From Panacagrimonas sp. (GTDB lineage: Bacteria > Pseudomonadota > Gammaproteobacteria > Nevskiales > Nevskiaceae), in NCBI RefSeq assembly GCF_020697055.1, contig NZ_JAJFBP010000024.1, positions 62,001-126,000 of the forward strand: DNA of 64,000 bases, in the 5' to 3' direction. Made by a program: the position numbers and the translations under genes. The notes beneath the pieces were generated by a model. That model saw only the letters and a list, made by a program, of their open reading frames with translations. It was not told where the DNA came from and did not search any database. This document shows positions 54,362 to 64,000 of this stretch, piece by piece; position 1 is the first letter of the stretch; the number at the start of each line of letters is the position of its first letter.

Positions 54362-55597
54362 GTGAACACGAACTTCCAGCGCATCCAGCGCCTGCCGCCC
54401 TATGTCTTCAACATCGTCGGTGAGTTGAAGAAGGCGGCCCGAGCTCGTGGCGACGACGTGATCGACCTGAGCATGGGCAACCCGGACCAGCCGACGCCCA
54501 AGCACATCGTCGACAAGCTGGTCGAGGCGGCCGTGCGCGGCACCGAGAGCGACTACGTCCGCCCCGAGGTGCACGACGAGGACGGCACGCACACGCATCG
54601 CTACTCGGTGTCCAAGGGCATCCCGCGCCTGCGCCGGGCGATGAGCCGCTGGTACAAGCAGCGCTACGACGTCGACGTCGATCCCGAGTCCGAGGTGATC
54701 GCCACGATCGGTTCGAAGGAGGGCCTGGCACACCTGGCCTTCGCCACGCTGGACAAGGGCGACGTCGTGCTGGTGCCCAACCCGGCCTATCCGATCCACC
54801 CGTACGGCGTGGTGCTGGCCGGTGCCGACGTGCGCCACGTGCGCCTGACGCCGGAAGTGGATTTCTTCGAGGAGCTCCAGCGCGCGATCAAGGAGTGCTG
54901 GCCGGCGCCCAAGATGCTGGTGATGAACTTCCCCGGCAATCCGACCACGCAGTGCGTGGACCTGGCGTTTTTCGAAAAGGCGGTGGCGATCTGCCGCGAG
55001 CACAAGATCTGGCTGGTGCACGACATCGCCTACGCCGACCTCGTGTTCGACGGCTACACCGCGCCTTCCGTGCTGCAGGTGCCCGGCGCCAAGGACATCG
55101 CGGTCGAGTTCTTCACGCTGTCCAAGAGCTACAACATGCCGGGCTGGCGCGTGGGCTTCATGTGCGGCAACCCGACGCTGGTGGCGGCCCTCGGCCGCAT
55201 GAAGAGCTACCTGGACTACGGCATGTTCACGCCGATCCAGGTCGCGGCGATCGCCGCGCTCGAAGGCCCGCAGGACTGCGTGGCCGAGGTCCGCCACATG
55301 TACAAGGTGCGCCGCGACGTGCTCTGCGAAGGGCTCAACTCGGCCGGCTGGAAGGTCACCAAGCCCAAGGCGACGATGTTCGTGTGGGCCGAGATTCCCG
55401 AGCCGTTCCGGCACCTGGGCTCGATCGAGTTCTCCAAGATCCTGCTCAACGAGGCCAAGGTCGCGGTGTCGCCGGGCATCGGCTTCGGCGAGTACGGCGA
55501 CACCCATGTGCGCCTCGCGCTTATCGAAAACGAGCACCGCACGCGTCAGGCCGTGCGCGGTATCCGAAAAATGCTGAAGGAAGGTCCCAAGGGATGA
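54362..55597 (+). CDS. alaC: Alanine-forming aminotransferase AlaC-like
   Basis: A 411-residue fold-type I PLP enzyme: [28 protein letters not shown], the catalytic Lys in [14 protein letters not shown], and [20 protein letters not shown]. It matches AlaC/YfdZ-type alanine transaminases. GTG start; no ATG is available and the ribosome site is weak. Its stop overlaps the hom start by four bases, so it heads an amino-acid operon. A possible -10 is TAATAC near 54309. Confidence 0.88.
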   Translation: MNTNFQRIQRLPPYVFNIVGELKKAARARGDDVIDLSMGNPDQPTPKHIVDKLVEAAVRGTESDYVRPEVHDEDGTHTHRYSVSKGIPRLRRAMSRWYKQRYDVDVDPESEVIATIGSKEGLAHLAFATLDKGDVVLVPNPAYPIHPYGVVLAGADVRHVRLTPEVDFFEELQRAIKECWPAPKMLVMNFPGNPTTQCVDLAFFEKAVAICREHKIWLVHDIAYADLVFDGYTAPSVLQVPGAKDIAVEFFTLSKSYNMPGWRVGFMCGNPTLVAALGRMKSYLDYGMFTPIQVAAIAALEGPQDCVAEVRHMYKVRRDVLCEGLNSAGWKVTKPKATMFVWAEIPEPFRHLGSIEFSKILLNEAKVAVSPGIGFGEYGDTHVRLALIENEHRTRQAVRGIRKMLKEGPKG

Positions 55598-56889
55598 GCG
55601 ACAAGCCGCTGCGTATCGGCCTGATGGGCCTGGGCACCGTGGGCCAGGGCGTGCTGCGCGTGCTGCGCAAGAACCGCGAGGAGATCGCGCGCCGCGTCGG
55701 GCGCGAGATCGTGGTGACCCACGTCGCCACCAAGGACCTCGACCGCAACGAGGAACCGCTCGACGGCATCACCGTCAGCGACGATGCGCTGAACTGCGTG
55801 CGCGAAGCCGACGTCGACGTCGTCATCGAGGTGATGGGCGGCTACAACATCGCCAAGCAGGTGATGCTCGCGGCGATCGAGCGCGGCAAGCCGGTGGTCA
55901 CCGCCAACAAGGCACTGATCGCGGAACACGGCAACGCGATCTTCGAGGCCGCGGCCAAGGCCCGCGTCGGCATCGGTTACGAGGCCGCGGTGGCGGGCGG
56001 CATCCCGATCATCAAGGCGCTGCGCGAGGGCCTGGCCGGCAACCGCGTCGTCAGTCTCGCCGGCATCATCAACGGCACCTGCAACTACATCCTCACGCAG
56101 ATGTCGGCCAAGGGTCAGTCGTTCGCCGATGCGCTGGCGGACGCGCAGAAGCTGGGCTACGCGGAAGCCGACCCCACGTTCGACGTCGAAGGCGTCGATG
56201 CCGCGCACAAGCTCACGATCATGGCGAGCATCGCGTTCGGCATGCCGCTGTCCTTCGCCGCGGTCGCGCGCGAGGGCATCTCGAAGATCACGTCGCAGGA
56301 CATCCAGATCGCGCAGAGCCTGGGCTATCGCATCAAGCTGCTGGGCCTGGCCAAGCGCACCGACAAGGGCGTGTCCCTGCGCGTGCATCCGACGCTGGTG
56401 CCGGACGATCAGCTGATCGCCAAGGTCGACGGTGTGGTCAATGCCGTGGTGGTGCAGGGCAACGCCGTGGGGCAGGTGGGCTTCTACGGTCGCGGCGCCG
56501 GCGGCGACGCCACGGCCTCGGCGATCGTCGCCGATCTGATCGACGTCGCGCGCGGACTCGAGGTGCCGGCGCTCGGCTTCCAGCCCGGCGCGATGACGGC
56601 GCTGCCGCTGCTGGGCATCGCCGACGTCGAGTCGAGCTACTACCTGCGCCTGCGCGTGGTGGACGAACCCGGCGTGCTCAAGGCGATCACCAGCGTGCTG
56701 GCCGAGTCCGACATCAGCATCGAGGCGATCCTGCAGAAGGAGCCGCGCGAGCACGAGGACGCGACCGTCGCGCTGATCACCAGCGTGGTGCAGGAGGCGC
56801 GGTTCGACGCCGCGATGAAGCGCCTGCTGGCCCTGCCGTTCGTGCGCGAAGGCGCATCGCGCATCCGTGTCGAGCACTTCAAGTCCTGA
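55594..56889 (+). CDS. hom: Homoserine dehydrogenase
   Basis: A 431-residue monofunctional enzyme: NAD motif [17 protein letters not shown], catalytic block [29 protein letters not shown] and [19 protein letters not shown], with a C-terminal ACT domain (about 345-431) that usually senses threonine. It reduces aspartate semialdehyde to homoserine. It is followed by a GNAT gene and thrC. Confidence 0.96.
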   Translation: MSDKPLRIGLMGLGTVGQGVLRVLRKNREEIARRVGREIVVTHVATKDLDRNEEPLDGITVSDDALNCVREADVDVVIEVMGGYNIAKQVMLAAIERGKPVVTANKALIAEHGNAIFEAAAKARVGIGYEAAVAGGIPIIKALREGLAGNRVVSLAGIINGTCNYILTQMSAKGQSFADALADAQKLGYAEADPTFDVEGVDAAHKLTIMASIAFGMPLSFAAVAREGISKITSQDIQIAQSLGYRIKLLGLAKRTDKGVSLRVHPTLVPDDQLIAKVDGVVNAVVVQGNAVGQVGFYGRGAGGDATASAIVADLIDVARGLEVPALGFQPGAMTALPLLGIADVESSYYLRLRVVDEPGVLKAITSVLAESDISIEAILQKEPREHEDATVALITSVVQEARFDAAMKRLLALPFVREGASRIRVEHFKS

Positions 56890-56893
56890 ACCG

Positions 56894-57499
56894 GTGACGC
56901 TGACGGGCCGATTCGTGCGGCTCGAACCGCTGCACGCGGACCATCATGCGGCGTTGTGCGAGGCCGGCCGCGACGAATCCACGTTCCGCTGGTACCCGTT
57001 CCCCGTCGCCGGGGACGCGCCGATGCGCGCGTTCATCGAGCTGGCACTGCTCGAGCAGAGCAGGGGCGAGGCGCTGCCGTTCGTGATCCGCACGCAGCAT
57101 GACGACGCCATCGTCGGCAGCACGCGTTTCGGGGCGATCGTGGCGCCGCACCGGCGGGCCGAGATCGGCTGGACGTGGCTGTCGCCGGACGTGCGGCGCA
57201 CACCGGTGAACACCGAGTGCAAGTGGCTGCTGCTGCGTCACGGCTTCGAATCGCTGGGCTACCAGCGCATCGAGTTCAAGACCGACTCGCTCAACGCGCC
57301 GTCGCGCGCGGCGCTGGCGCGCATCGGCGCGGTCGAGGAGGGCACGTTTCGCAACCACATGGTCGTGGACGGCGGTCGACGCGTGCGTCACTCGGTCTAC
57401 TTCAGCATCGTGCGCGAGGAATGGCCGGCGGTACGCGCCGATCTCGAGCAGCAGCTTTCGCGTCCCTTTTCCTTTGTCGTTCCCGAACAGGTTTCCTGA
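56894..57499 (+). CDS. GNAT-family N-acetyltransferase (RimJ/YjgM-like)
   Basis: A 201-residue GNAT: TGRFVRLEPLHADHHAAL start, IGWTWLSPDVRRTPVNTECKWLLLRHGFESLGYQRIEFKTDSLNAPSRAALARIGAVEEG matching the RimJ/RimL-like acyl-CoA site. The substrate is unknown. GTG four bases behind the hom stop and three bases before thrC, so it lies in the threonine operon. Confidence 0.85.
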   Translation: MTLTGRFVRLEPLHADHHAALCEAGRDESTFRWYPFPVAGDAPMRAFIELALLEQSRGEALPFVIRTQHDDAIVGSTRFGAIVAPHRRAEIGWTWLSPDVRRTPVNTECKWLLLRHGFESLGYQRIEFKTDSLNAPSRAALARIGAVEEGTFRNHMVVDGGRRVRHSVYFSIVREEWPAVRADLEQQLSRPFSFVVPEQVS

Positions 57500-57502
57500 G
57501 CT

Positions 57503-58633
57503 ATGCCCAGTACGAACCGATATACCGGTCTGGTCGATCACTACCGCAGCCGCCTGCCGTTGGCGGCCGACGCCCGCGCCATCGCCCTGTGCGAGGGCCG
57601 CACCCCGCTCATCCGCCTCGAGAACCTGCCGCGCAGGCTCGGTCTCGACGTCGAGCTGTACGTGAAGTTCGAGGGGCTGAACCCGACCGGTTCGTTCAAG
57701 GATCGCGGCATGACCGCGGCGGTGACGCAGGCCGTGCACGAGGGTTCGCGCGCGATCATCTGCGCCTCGACCGGCAACACCTCGGCCGCCGCCGCCGCCT
57801 ACGCGGTGCGCGCCGGCATCACCGCGTTCGTGCTGATTCCCGAAGGCAAGATCGCGCTCGGCAAGCTGGCACAGGCGGTCGTGCATGGCGCCGTCGTGAT
57901 CCAGGTGACGGGCAACTTCGACGACGGCATGCGCCTGGTGAAGGAGGTCGCGCAGACCTCGCCGGTGTCGATCGTCAATTCGATCAACCCGTATCGATTG
58001 CAGGGCCAGAAGACCGCGGCGTTCGAGATCGTCGAGGCGCTGGGTCGCGCGCCCGACTATCACTGCCTGCCGGTGGGCAACGCCGGCAACATCTCGGCGT
58101 ATTGGATGGGCTATTCGGAGATGACGGGACGCACGACGTCGGCGTCGCGCGCTTTCGGCGAAAAGCCGGCGTACGACCTCACGGCGGTGACCAACACGCG
58201 GCCGACGATGGTCGGCTACCAGGCGGCCGGCGCTGCGCCGTTCCTGCGCGGCGGACCGGTGGCGCATCCCGAGACCGTGGCCACCGCCATCCGCATCGGC
58301 GATCCGCAGTCGTGGGATTTCGCCTGGGAAGCGCAGCGCGACTCCGAGGGCTGGTTCGACGAGTGCACCGACGACGAGATCCTGGCCACGCAGAAGCTGC
58401 TCGCCCAGAACGAGGGCGTGTTCTGCGAACCGGCGTCCGCGGCCTCGCTGTGCGGCGCGTTGCGTGACCTCAAGGCGGGCAAGATCCGCCCGGGTTCGAC
58501 GGTGGTCTGCACGCTCACCGGCAACGGCCTCAAGGATCCCGACGTGGTGATGAAGAACGGCCTGGCGGGTCTGGTGCAGGTGCCGGCCGAGCGCGCCGCA
58601 GTGGAGAAGGCACTGCTCGCGCGGCTGGGTTGA
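57503..58633 (+). CDS. thrC: Threonine synthase
   Basis: A 376-residue PLP enzyme of the short ThrC type: [10 protein letters not shown], the Schiff-base Lys66 in [30 protein letters not shown] and [17 protein letters not shown]. It converts phosphohomoserine to threonine. The operon alaC-hom-GNAT-thrC lacks thrB and the aspartokinase, which must lie elsewhere. Confidence 0.96.
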   Translation: MPSTNRYTGLVDHYRSRLPLAADARAIALCEGRTPLIRLENLPRRLGLDVELYVKFEGLNPTGSFKDRGMTAAVTQAVHEGSRAIICASTGNTSAAAAAYAVRAGITAFVLIPEGKIALGKLAQAVVHGAVVIQVTGNFDDGMRLVKEVAQTSPVSIVNSINPYRLQGQKTAAFEIVEALGRAPDYHCLPVGNAGNISAYWMGYSEMTGRTTSASRAFGEKPAYDLTAVTNTRPTMVGYQAAGAAPFLRGGPVAHPETVATAIRIGDPQSWDFAWEAQRDSEGWFDECTDDEILATQKLLAQNEGVFCEPASAASLCGALRDLKAGKIRPGSTVVCTLTGNGLKDPDVVMKNGLAGLVQVPAERAAVEKALLARLG

Positions 58634-58702
58634 GTTCCGTGGCGACCGGGCGCAGCGCGTTCAAATGCTAGACTCCGCGCGGTTTTTCCAAACCGTGGCG
58701 GC

Positions 58703-59269
58703 ATGAACTGGGCGGACTACGGCATCCTGGCCATCGTCATCCTCTCGATCCTGATCGGGCTGCTGCGAGGCTTCACCCGCGAGATCTTCGGCCTGGGAAC
58801 CTGGATCCTGGCAATTCTGCTCGCCGTCCTGTTCGGGGCCGACGTCGCCCACGCCCTGCAATCGCACGTGGCCACACCGCTGGTCCGGATCGGATTGGCG
58901 TACGGCGGACTGTTCCTGGTGGGCCTGCTGATCGGCGGCATTCTCACGGCCTTGCTGGTGTCGCGGATCCGGCAGAGCCGGTTCTCCTCGGTCGATCGCA
59001 CGCTGGGCACCGGTCTGGGGTTGGTACGCGGCGTGCTGGTCGTTGGACTGGTGGTGCTGCTCGCGCGCACCGTGGATGTGAGCAAGGAAGCCTGGTGGAA
59101 CGAATCCGCGCTGATCGGTCCTTGGACGGTTGTAGCCGACGGTCTCGACGCCATCATCCCGGACAGCTGGCTTGAACCCCTGAAGCCCGACCCCCAACCG
59201 GGCAACGCGCCGCCGGCGCCGCCGCCGGCCAAGAATGGCCCCGGTGCGCGCACCGCGGCACCTGCCTAG
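58703..59269 (+). CDS. cvpA: CvpA family membrane protein
   Basis: A 188-residue protein with four membrane helices (about 4-22, 28-48, 64-86, 104-122) and a Pro/Ala tail. MNWADYGILAIVILSILIGLLRGFTREIFGL is the CvpA signature. CvpA is needed for colicin V production in E. coli and its native role is unclear. It precedes purF by 12 bases, the common gammaproteobacterial order. A -10-like TAGACT lies at about 58668. Confidence 0.93.
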   Translation: MNWADYGILAIVILSILIGLLRGFTREIFGLGTWILAILLAVLFGADVAHALQSHVATPLVRIGLAYGGLFLVGLLIGGILTALLVSRIRQSRFSSVDRTLGTGLGLVRGVLVVGLVVLLARTVDVSKEAWWNESALIGPWTVVADGLDAIIPDSWLEPLKPDPQPGNAPPAPPPAKNGPGARTAAPA

Positions 59270-59281
59270 GAGACGTTTCGC

Positions 59282-60802
59282 ATGTGCGGCATCGTCGGTA
59301 TCCACGCCCACGGGCAGGTCAATCAGGAGCTGTACGACGCCCTGACCATGCTCCAGCACCGCGGCCAGGACGCGGCGGGCATCATGACCATCGACGGCGC
59401 GCGCCTGAACCTGCGCAAGGACAACGGCCTGGTGCGCGACGTGTTCCACGCCGACGAGCACATGATGCGGTTGCGCGGCACGCTGGGCATCGGCCACGTC
59501 CGCTATCCCACCGCCGGCGCCACCAGCGCCGCCGAGGCGCAGCCGTTCTACACGAACATGCCGTTCGGAATTTCGCTGGCGCACAACGGCAATCTCACCA
59601 ACGCCGACGAGCTCAAGCTCGAGCTGTTCAGCGAGGACCGCCGCCACCTCAACACGGAGTCCGACTCCGAGGTGCTGCTCAACGTCTTCGCGCACGAGCT
59701 GCTGAGCCAGAACAAGATGCGGCTGCAGCCGGACGACATCTTCGCGGCCGTCTCGGGCGTGCACCGGCGCTGCCGCGGTGCGTACGCGTGCGTCGCGATC
59801 ATCAGCGGCTACGGGCTGGTGGGCTTCCGCGATCCGTTCGGCATCCGTCCGATCGTCTACGGACGCCGCCGCGGGGCCGAAGGCTACGAGTACATGATCG
59901 CGTCGGAGTCGGTGGCGCTGAACGCGCTGGGCTTCGAGCTGGTCTCCGACATCCTTCCGGGCGAGGCGATCTTCGTCACCACCGACGGCAAGCTCCACAA
60001 GCGCCAGTGCGCCGCCAACCCGGTGTATTCGCCCTGCATCTTCGAGTACGTGTATCTCGCGCGTCCCGACTCGTTGATGGACAAGATCTACGTGCACAAG
60101 GCGCGTCTGCGCATGGGCATGAAGCTGGCGGAACGGATCAAGCGCGAATGGGCCGATCACGACATCGACGTCGTCATCCCGATTCCGGACACCTCGCGCG
60201 TGCCGGCATCGGAACTCGCATCGGAGCTCGACGTTCCGTACCGCGAGGGCTACGTCAAGAATCGCTACATCGGCCGCACGTTCATCATGCCGGGACAGGG
60301 CCAGCGCAAGAAGAGCGTGCGCCAGAAGCTCAATCCGATCGAAGTCGAGTTCCGCGGCAAGAACGTGCTGCTGGTCGACGACTCGATCGTGCGCGGGACC
60401 ACGAGCCGCGAGATCATCGAGATGGCGCGCGAAGCCGGGGCCCGCAAGGTGTACTTCGCGTCGGCTTCGCCGCCGGTGCGCTATCCCAACGTGTACGGCA
60501 TCGACATGCCGTCGTCCGCCGAGCTGATCGCGCACGGCCGCACCATTCCCGAGCTCGAAAAGCTGCTCGGCGCGGACCGCCTGATCTTCCAGGAGCTCGA
60601 CGATCTGGTGGATGCCGTGCTGCACAAGCACGCCACGATCGAGCGTTTCGATTGCTCGGTGTTCACCGGCGAGTACATCACGCAGGACGTGACCACCGAA
60701 TACCTCAGCCAGCTCGAACTGTTCCGTTCGGACGCCGCCAAGCAGGCGCGCAAGAGCGCGGCGAGTTCGGTGATCGAGATGGAGAACGCCGGCGCGCGTT
60801 GA
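59282..60802 (+). CDS. purF: Amidophosphoribosyltransferase
   Basis: A 506-residue PurF: Cys2 as N-terminal nucleophile (MCGIVGI), glutaminase domain [21 protein letters not shown], and the PRPP-binding [17 protein letters not shown]. First step of purine synthesis, transferring glutamine amide to PRPP. The start requires the ATG so that Cys2 is exposed. Length is normal. Confidence 0.98.
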   Translation: MCGIVGIHAHGQVNQELYDALTMLQHRGQDAAGIMTIDGARLNLRKDNGLVRDVFHADEHMMRLRGTLGIGHVRYPTAGATSAAEAQPFYTNMPFGISLAHNGNLTNADELKLELFSEDRRHLNTESDSEVLLNVFAHELLSQNKMRLQPDDIFAAVSGVHRRCRGAYACVAIISGYGLVGFRDPFGIRPIVYGRRRGAEGYEYMIASESVALNALGFELVSDILPGEAIFVTTDGKLHKRQCAANPVYSPCIFEYVYLARPDSLMDKIYVHKARLRMGMKLAERIKREWADHDIDVVIPIPDTSRVPASELASELDVPYREGYVKNRYIGRTFIMPGQGQRKKSVRQKLNPIEVEFRGKNVLLVDDSIVRGTTSREIIEMAREAGARKVYFASASPPVRYPNVYGIDMPSSAELIAHGRTIPELEKLLGADRLIFQELDDLVDAVLHKHATIERFDCSVFTGEYITQDVTTEYLSQLELFRSDAAKQARKSAASSVIEMENAGAR

Positions 60803-60845
60803 GGGGCGCCTGCCTGGGTCCCCGGCCCCAGGCCTTCGCCGGGCA

Positions 60846-60910
60846 GGACGTGCCACCGGCACGTCCTGAAACCTGCGGCGTTTGGCGTGCTCGGGGCCCC
60901 AGCCCCGAGC
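60846..60910. repeat. Two hairpins between convergent purF and the APC transporter
   Basis: GGACGTGCC/GGCACGTCC (60846-60854 and 60858-60866) and GCTCGGGGC/GCCCCGAGC (60889-60897 and 60902-60910). Each is followed by CTGAAAC or CTCCTGAAAC. They lack T-runs, but the position suggests a termination region. Confidence 0.5.
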
Positions 60911-60927
60911 CTCCTGAAACCCCCGGC

Positions 60928-62934
60928 TCAGTGCAGGCGCGTCTGCCGTTCCACTTTCGTGTGGATTTCCGGAACCGGCACCGGCACGATGATCAGCTCG
61001 CGCCCGCTCAGGTGCAGATGACGCTGAACGGCAAAGGGCAGCTGGTTGTGCAGCAGCGCGGTGAAGAGGTTCTCTCCTTCGAACACCAGCTTGGAGCCGA
61101 AGCACGTCGCCTTGGGATAGCGCTGGTAGAGCTCGTCGACCAGCGTGAGCAGTTCGTGCAGCGGGTCGGCCCCGTAGCCATCGACCGCCTCGGACGCCAG
61201 TCCACGGCTTCGGCAGTAGCCGGTGAAATAACCGAGCGAATTGGTCACGCGTGACTTGAGCAGCGCCAGGGTGCGTTCGGTGTCGAAGCTGTCGCGATCG
61301 ATCTCGCCGACCGACACGAACACGAAGTTGCGGAAGCGGCCCGGCGAATTCTCGAGCACCCATTTGAGCGTGCGCATGCCCGCGCCGCGGCTGGCGCCGA
61401 TCAGGATGATCGCGGTGGGCTCGGCGGGTTCCATCGGTGGAGACTTGATGTGCTCGGACCAGTCCTGTCGCACGACGTAGGTGTCGTCGATGCGCGCGAC
61501 CATGGTCTTCACCTCGTCGTAGTGGCGTCGCACGAGCATGCAGACGCCGGCGACCGCGCTGGTCACCAGCAGCGTCACCCACGCGCCGTGCGTGATCTTT
61601 TCCACCACGATGACCATCAGCATCGCCGCCGCCACGACGAACCCGATCACGGCCAGCAGGAACGGCCGCTTCCAGCGCGTCATGATCCGGCGCTGCTCGA
61701 ACCAGTGCCGTGACAGTCCGAACAGCGTGATCGAGAACGTGAGGAACACGTTGATGCTGTAGAGCACGACCAGCAGCGACACGTCGCCGCCGGTGGCCAG
61801 CAGCACCACCAGCGCGGAGATGCCCATCACCAGCAGGCCGTTCTGCGTGACCATGCGGCTCGACAGCTGGCGGAACTGGCGCGGGACCCAGCCGTCGCTG
61901 GCCATGCTCGCGAGCACCGCGGGGCCGCCCATGAATCCGGTGTTGGCCGCCACCAGCAACAGGCCGGCTTCGAGCATCAGCACGATCACCAGCGCGATGT
62001 GCGCATGCCCCGGATCGGGCAGCGCCGCCTGCAGGACGCTGCGGAACGCCACCGCGTTCATCGTCTGGCCGTCGACGGGCGTCGCATTCCAGAGCAGGTA
62101 GATCAGCACCGTGCCGGCCGCCATCGCCGCCAGCGACAGCGCCATGTAGAACATCGTCCAGTGGCCGGTGCGCACGCGCGGCTCGGCCAGCGAGTGGACG
62201 TTGTTCGAGACCGCCTCGATGCCGGTGTACGTGCCGGCGCCCAGCGAGTACGCGCGAAGGAACAACGCGATCGCGAACAGCCAGCCCTGCTCGCCGATGA
62301 CCGAGCGCGTCTCCTCCATGGTCTGCGGCACCACCAGCGCCAGCCCTTCGCGGTGGGCGAAGATGCCGTAGCCGATCACCCACAGATGCGAGATCACGAA
62401 GCCCAGGAAGATCGGCGCGAGCCAGCGGATCGACTCCTTGGCGCCGCGCAGGTTGAGCCACAGCAGCACGCCCAGCACCGCCGCTTCGACCGCGAGCTTC
62501 CAGCCCTGTGCGTCGGCTTCCAGCAGGCTGAACAGCGCATCGCCGCCGCTGGCGATCGAGATCGCGATGGTCAGCACGTAGTCGACGATCAATGCCGAGC
62601 CCGACACCAGGCCCGCGCGCATGCCCACCAGCTTGGTCGAGGCCTTGTAGCCGCCGCCGCCGGAGGGGAACAGGTCGATGACCTGGTTGTAGGACGCCGC
62701 GATGATGAACACGGTGACCGCCGTGGCCAGCGCGAGCCAGGGCGCGAGGTGCACGTGCGCGCCCAGCGCCAGGAACGCCTCGGCCGGGCCGTAGCAGGCG
62801 GACGACAGGCCATCGGCGCCCAGGCCGATCCAGGCGAGGAACGCCACCAGCGCCACGTGCTTGCGGGTGCCCGTGTCGAACGGATCCAGCGGCTTTCCGA
62901 TCAGGACACGGCGCGCTCGCTCGGCGATCGACAT
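60928..62934 (-). CDS. APC-superfamily transporter with large cytosolic tail
   Basis: A 668-residue transporter with about 12 membrane helices (residues 30-490): LVAFLAWIGLGADGLSSACYGPAEAFLALG, LDFPSGGGGYKASTKLVG-like and ANTGFMGGPAVLASMASDGWVPRQF. This is the KtrB-unrelated APC branch close to KUP/KimA potassium or amino-acid carriers. The C-terminal 180 residues (ILIGASRGAGMRTLKWVLENSPGRFRNFVFVSVGEID) form a KUP-like cytosolic domain. ATG at MSIAERA was chosen; the upstream frame lacks conservation. The substrate is inferred to be K+ or an amino acid. Confidence 0.75.
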   Translation of the reverse strand: MSIAERARRVLIGKPLDPFDTGTRKHVALVAFLAWIGLGADGLSSACYGPAEAFLALGAHVHLAPWLALATAVTVFIIAASYNQVIDLFPSGGGGYKASTKLVGMRAGLVSGSALIVDYVLTIAISIASGGDALFSLLEADAQGWKLAVEAAVLGVLLWLNLRGAKESIRWLAPIFLGFVISHLWVIGYGIFAHREGLALVVPQTMEETRSVIGEQGWLFAIALFLRAYSLGAGTYTGIEAVSNNVHSLAEPRVRTGHWTMFYMALSLAAMAAGTVLIYLLWNATPVDGQTMNAVAFRSVLQAALPDPGHAHIALVIVLMLEAGLLLVAANTGFMGGPAVLASMASDGWVPRQFRQLSSRMVTQNGLLVMGISALVVLLATGGDVSLLVVLYSINVFLTFSITLFGLSRHWFEQRRIMTRWKRPFLLAVIGFVVAAAMLMVIVVEKITHGAWVTLLVTSAVAGVCMLVRRHYDEVKTMVARIDDTYVVRQDWSEHIKSPPMEPAEPTAIILIGASRGAGMRTLKWVLENSPGRFRNFVFVSVGEIDRDSFDTERTLALLKSRVTNSLGYFTGYCRSRGLASEAVDGYGADPLHELLTLVDELYQRYPKATCFGSKLVFEGENLFTALLHNQLPFAVQRHLHLSGRELIIVPVPVPEIHTKVERQTRLH

Positions 62935-63077
62935 GCGAAGACCCAGACGGCGGGGTCGCAAGTCTAGACGTTGCGCCGCCGAGGGCGAACTCAGGGGTGC
63001 GCCGTATGGACCCGAATGGCCGATGGTGATCGCACCGACGCGGACCCAGCATGGGCCGCGTCGTCTCGCAGTCGCCC

Positions 63078-63770
63078 ATGTCCCCGCTCGTTCGTCGCCT
63101 GTGCGTGCCGATCCTGCTGCTGTTCGCGACATTTGCGGCGCGCGTGCAGGCGGTGGAGATCGTCACGCTGACGGTGCAGCCCTCGAAGACCGGAAGCGGC
63201 ATCGGGGCCGAACTGCTCGCACGCAACTACCACTACGTCGCGCACACGCAACTACCACTACGTCGCGCAGCCCAGGCTGGCGACGCGGCGCAAGAACGTG
63301 CTCGTGGTTTTCCCGGGCGGCTCGAACAGCTCGCCCGGCGCCTACACGGAGGTGTCTCATCGGCAGGGCGCCGGCCACTCCGCATTTCTCGCGTGACGCT
63401 GCCGACCGCGCTGCGCCCCGCGGTGATGTTCTCGGCGCCCAACGATCCCGTCGGCAACAACAGCGCGACGTGGATCTATCGCCGCGCGGCGACTCCCGCA
63501 GCGCGTTTCTGGGGCCTGCGCAGCGCCGACGAGGGCATGTACGGCGACGTCATCCCGCTGAACTGGCAGAACCTCGAGGTCGGCGACGTCGCGCCGGCGA
63601 CGGTGGAACGCGACGTCGGAACGGGGAAGGGCGCTGGGTCGGCAAGCCAGCGCCTGGTGCCGACGCAGGCCAGCACCAATTCGCCGATTGAGCCGCGGGC
63701 GCACGGTGCGTACACTGCGCGCCTTGCCGATTTCCTCCGCTTGCGGGCTCACCAGCTAAGCGGGACGTAA
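63078..63770 (+). pseudogene. Alpha/beta hydrolase-like gene scrambled by a tandem duplication
   Basis: The signal peptide (MSPLVRRLCVPILLLFATFA) and start are intact. At residue 56 a 25-bp duplication shifts the frame; removing one copy gives QPRLATRRKNVLVVFPGGSN and SSPGAYTEVSHR, the oxyanion-side motif of a hydrolase, which then stops after GAGHSAFLA. The unrepaired frame stays open and later gives RPAVMFSAPNDPVGNNSATW and GMYGDVIPLNWQNL, like a hydrolase C-terminus. The middle of the protein, including a nucleophile Ser motif, is lost. Not functional unless the reading is wrong. Confidence 0.7.
63220..63269 (+). repeat. Exact 25-bp tandem duplication
   Basis: Bases 63220-63244 and 63245-63269 are identical (unit starting CACGCAACTACC and ending GTCGCGCA). 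Because 25 is not a multiple of three, the second copy shifts the hydrolase frame. Perfect identity implies a recent event or an assembly artefact. Confidence 0.95.
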
Positions 63771-63780
63771 TGCGTAATCG

Positions 63781-63803
63781 GCCCGCGAAACGCGGGCTTT
63801 TTG
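63781..63803 (+). terminator. Rho-independent terminator after the hydrolase pseudogene
   Basis: GCCCGCG (63781-63787) pairs perfectly with CGCGGGC (63791-63797) over AAA, followed by TTTTTGTTG. The stem is short and strong. Confidence 0.85.
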
Positions 63804-63852
63804 TTGCCCGCGTGAAGGATCTGGGGTCTGTTGACCGTCATTTGGTCGCTGC

Positions 63853-63953
63853 GTTGCCCCCGCATTTGCGGCCAGGCAAGGCGCGAGGAGCGCGGTGTAC
63901 TGGATGTACATGAGCGACGAGCAACGCGGCATGGCCGCAAATGCGTGGGCAAC
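63853..63953. repeat. Intergenic palindromic element with 22-bp terminal inverted repeats
   Basis: The left arm (63853-63874, starting GTTGCCCCCGCATT) and right arm (63932-63953, ending GCGTGGGCAAC) are inverted copies with one mismatch over 22 bases, around a 57-base centre. There is no reading frame. It looks like a repetitive extragenic palindrome or small non-autonomous element. The 63804-63852 flank holds nothing I can identify. Confidence 0.6.
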
Positions 63954-63969
63954 CCCGGTTGGGTCCCAG

Positions 63970-63998
63970 CGCGGGAGTGACTCAATGTCACTCCCGCG
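63970..63998. terminator. Hairpin at the right edge of the window
   Basis: CGCGGGAGTGAC (63970-63981) pairs perfectly with GTCACTCCCGCG (63987-63998) over a five-base loop. What follows is outside the window, so terminator or repeat cannot be decided. Confidence 0.55.
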
Positions 63999-64000
63999 TA

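Noticed and set aside
58661-63226. A 1521-codon minus-strand open frame across cvpA, purF and the transporter
   Set aside because: Shadow of purF and of the transporter in another frame; no family signature, and purF is certain on the plus strand.

Overview
The window reads as chromosomal DNA of a high-GC gammaproteobacterium, most likely from the Xanthomonadales (Lysobacterales). Reasons: it carries a xanthomonadin-type aryl polyene locus with a chorismatase (XanB2 type), and a typical gammaproteobacterial rpsP-rimM-trmD-rplS operon; starts are often GTG and neighbouring stop and start codons often overlap (ATGA or GTGA). The genus cannot be fixed from sequence alone. I saw no insertion sequence, CRISPR array, tRNA or rRNA.

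Layout. Positions 1-5460: the end of a YajQ gene, a patatin-like phospholipase, then a leftward run of MgtE, an MgtE paralogue without a channel domain, an MscS-like channel and a flavoprotein. Positions 5500-14730: an exported-protein and signalling locus with a secreted LQG pentapeptide-repeat protein, an ADYC-type lipoprotein, a small membrane protein, a small secreted protein, a secreted protein with a duplicated C-terminal helix, a 1347-residue hybrid histidine kinase and its response regulator. Four genes or operons here, including the kinase, have promoters of the same unusual architecture. Positions 14940-20970: the rpsP operon, a lipoprotein with a probable frameshift, DUF3015 and DUF4105 proteins and a lipoprotein hydrolase.

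Positions 20968-48368 hold two aryl polyene gene sets, each a leftward and a rightward operon diverging from a short control region, separated by htpG. Set A has ketoreductase, DUF3261 lipoprotein, MMPL exporter, LolA-like carrier, thioesterase, glycosyltransferase, LpxL-like acyltransferase and a flavin halogenase leftward, and ACP, membrane protein, AMP ligase, dehydratase, ketosynthase, chain-length factor and second dehydratase rightward. Set B repeats the DUF3261, MMPL, LolA, glycosyltransferase, ACP, LpxL-like, ketosynthase and chain-length-factor genes. It lacks AMP ligase, ketoreductase and dehydratases, and adds the chorismatase, a PlsC-like acyltransferase, a deacetylase-PAP2-methyltransferase fusion and a MipA-like outer-membrane protein. 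The inferred route is chorismate to hydroxybenzoate, activation onto an ACP, type II polyketide elongation to a polyene, halogenation, and transfer to a lipid in the outer membrane.

Positions 48525-64000 are mostly housekeeping: a Cys-rich orphan, a sigma-factor remnant, a SPOR lipoprotein, NlpC/P60, a glutathione transferase, trxB, ahpC with an OxyR-like site, a globin, alaC-hom-GNAT-thrC, cvpA-purF, an APC transporter, and a hydrolase gene scrambled by an exact 25-bp tandem duplication. The window ends in palindromic intergenic elements.
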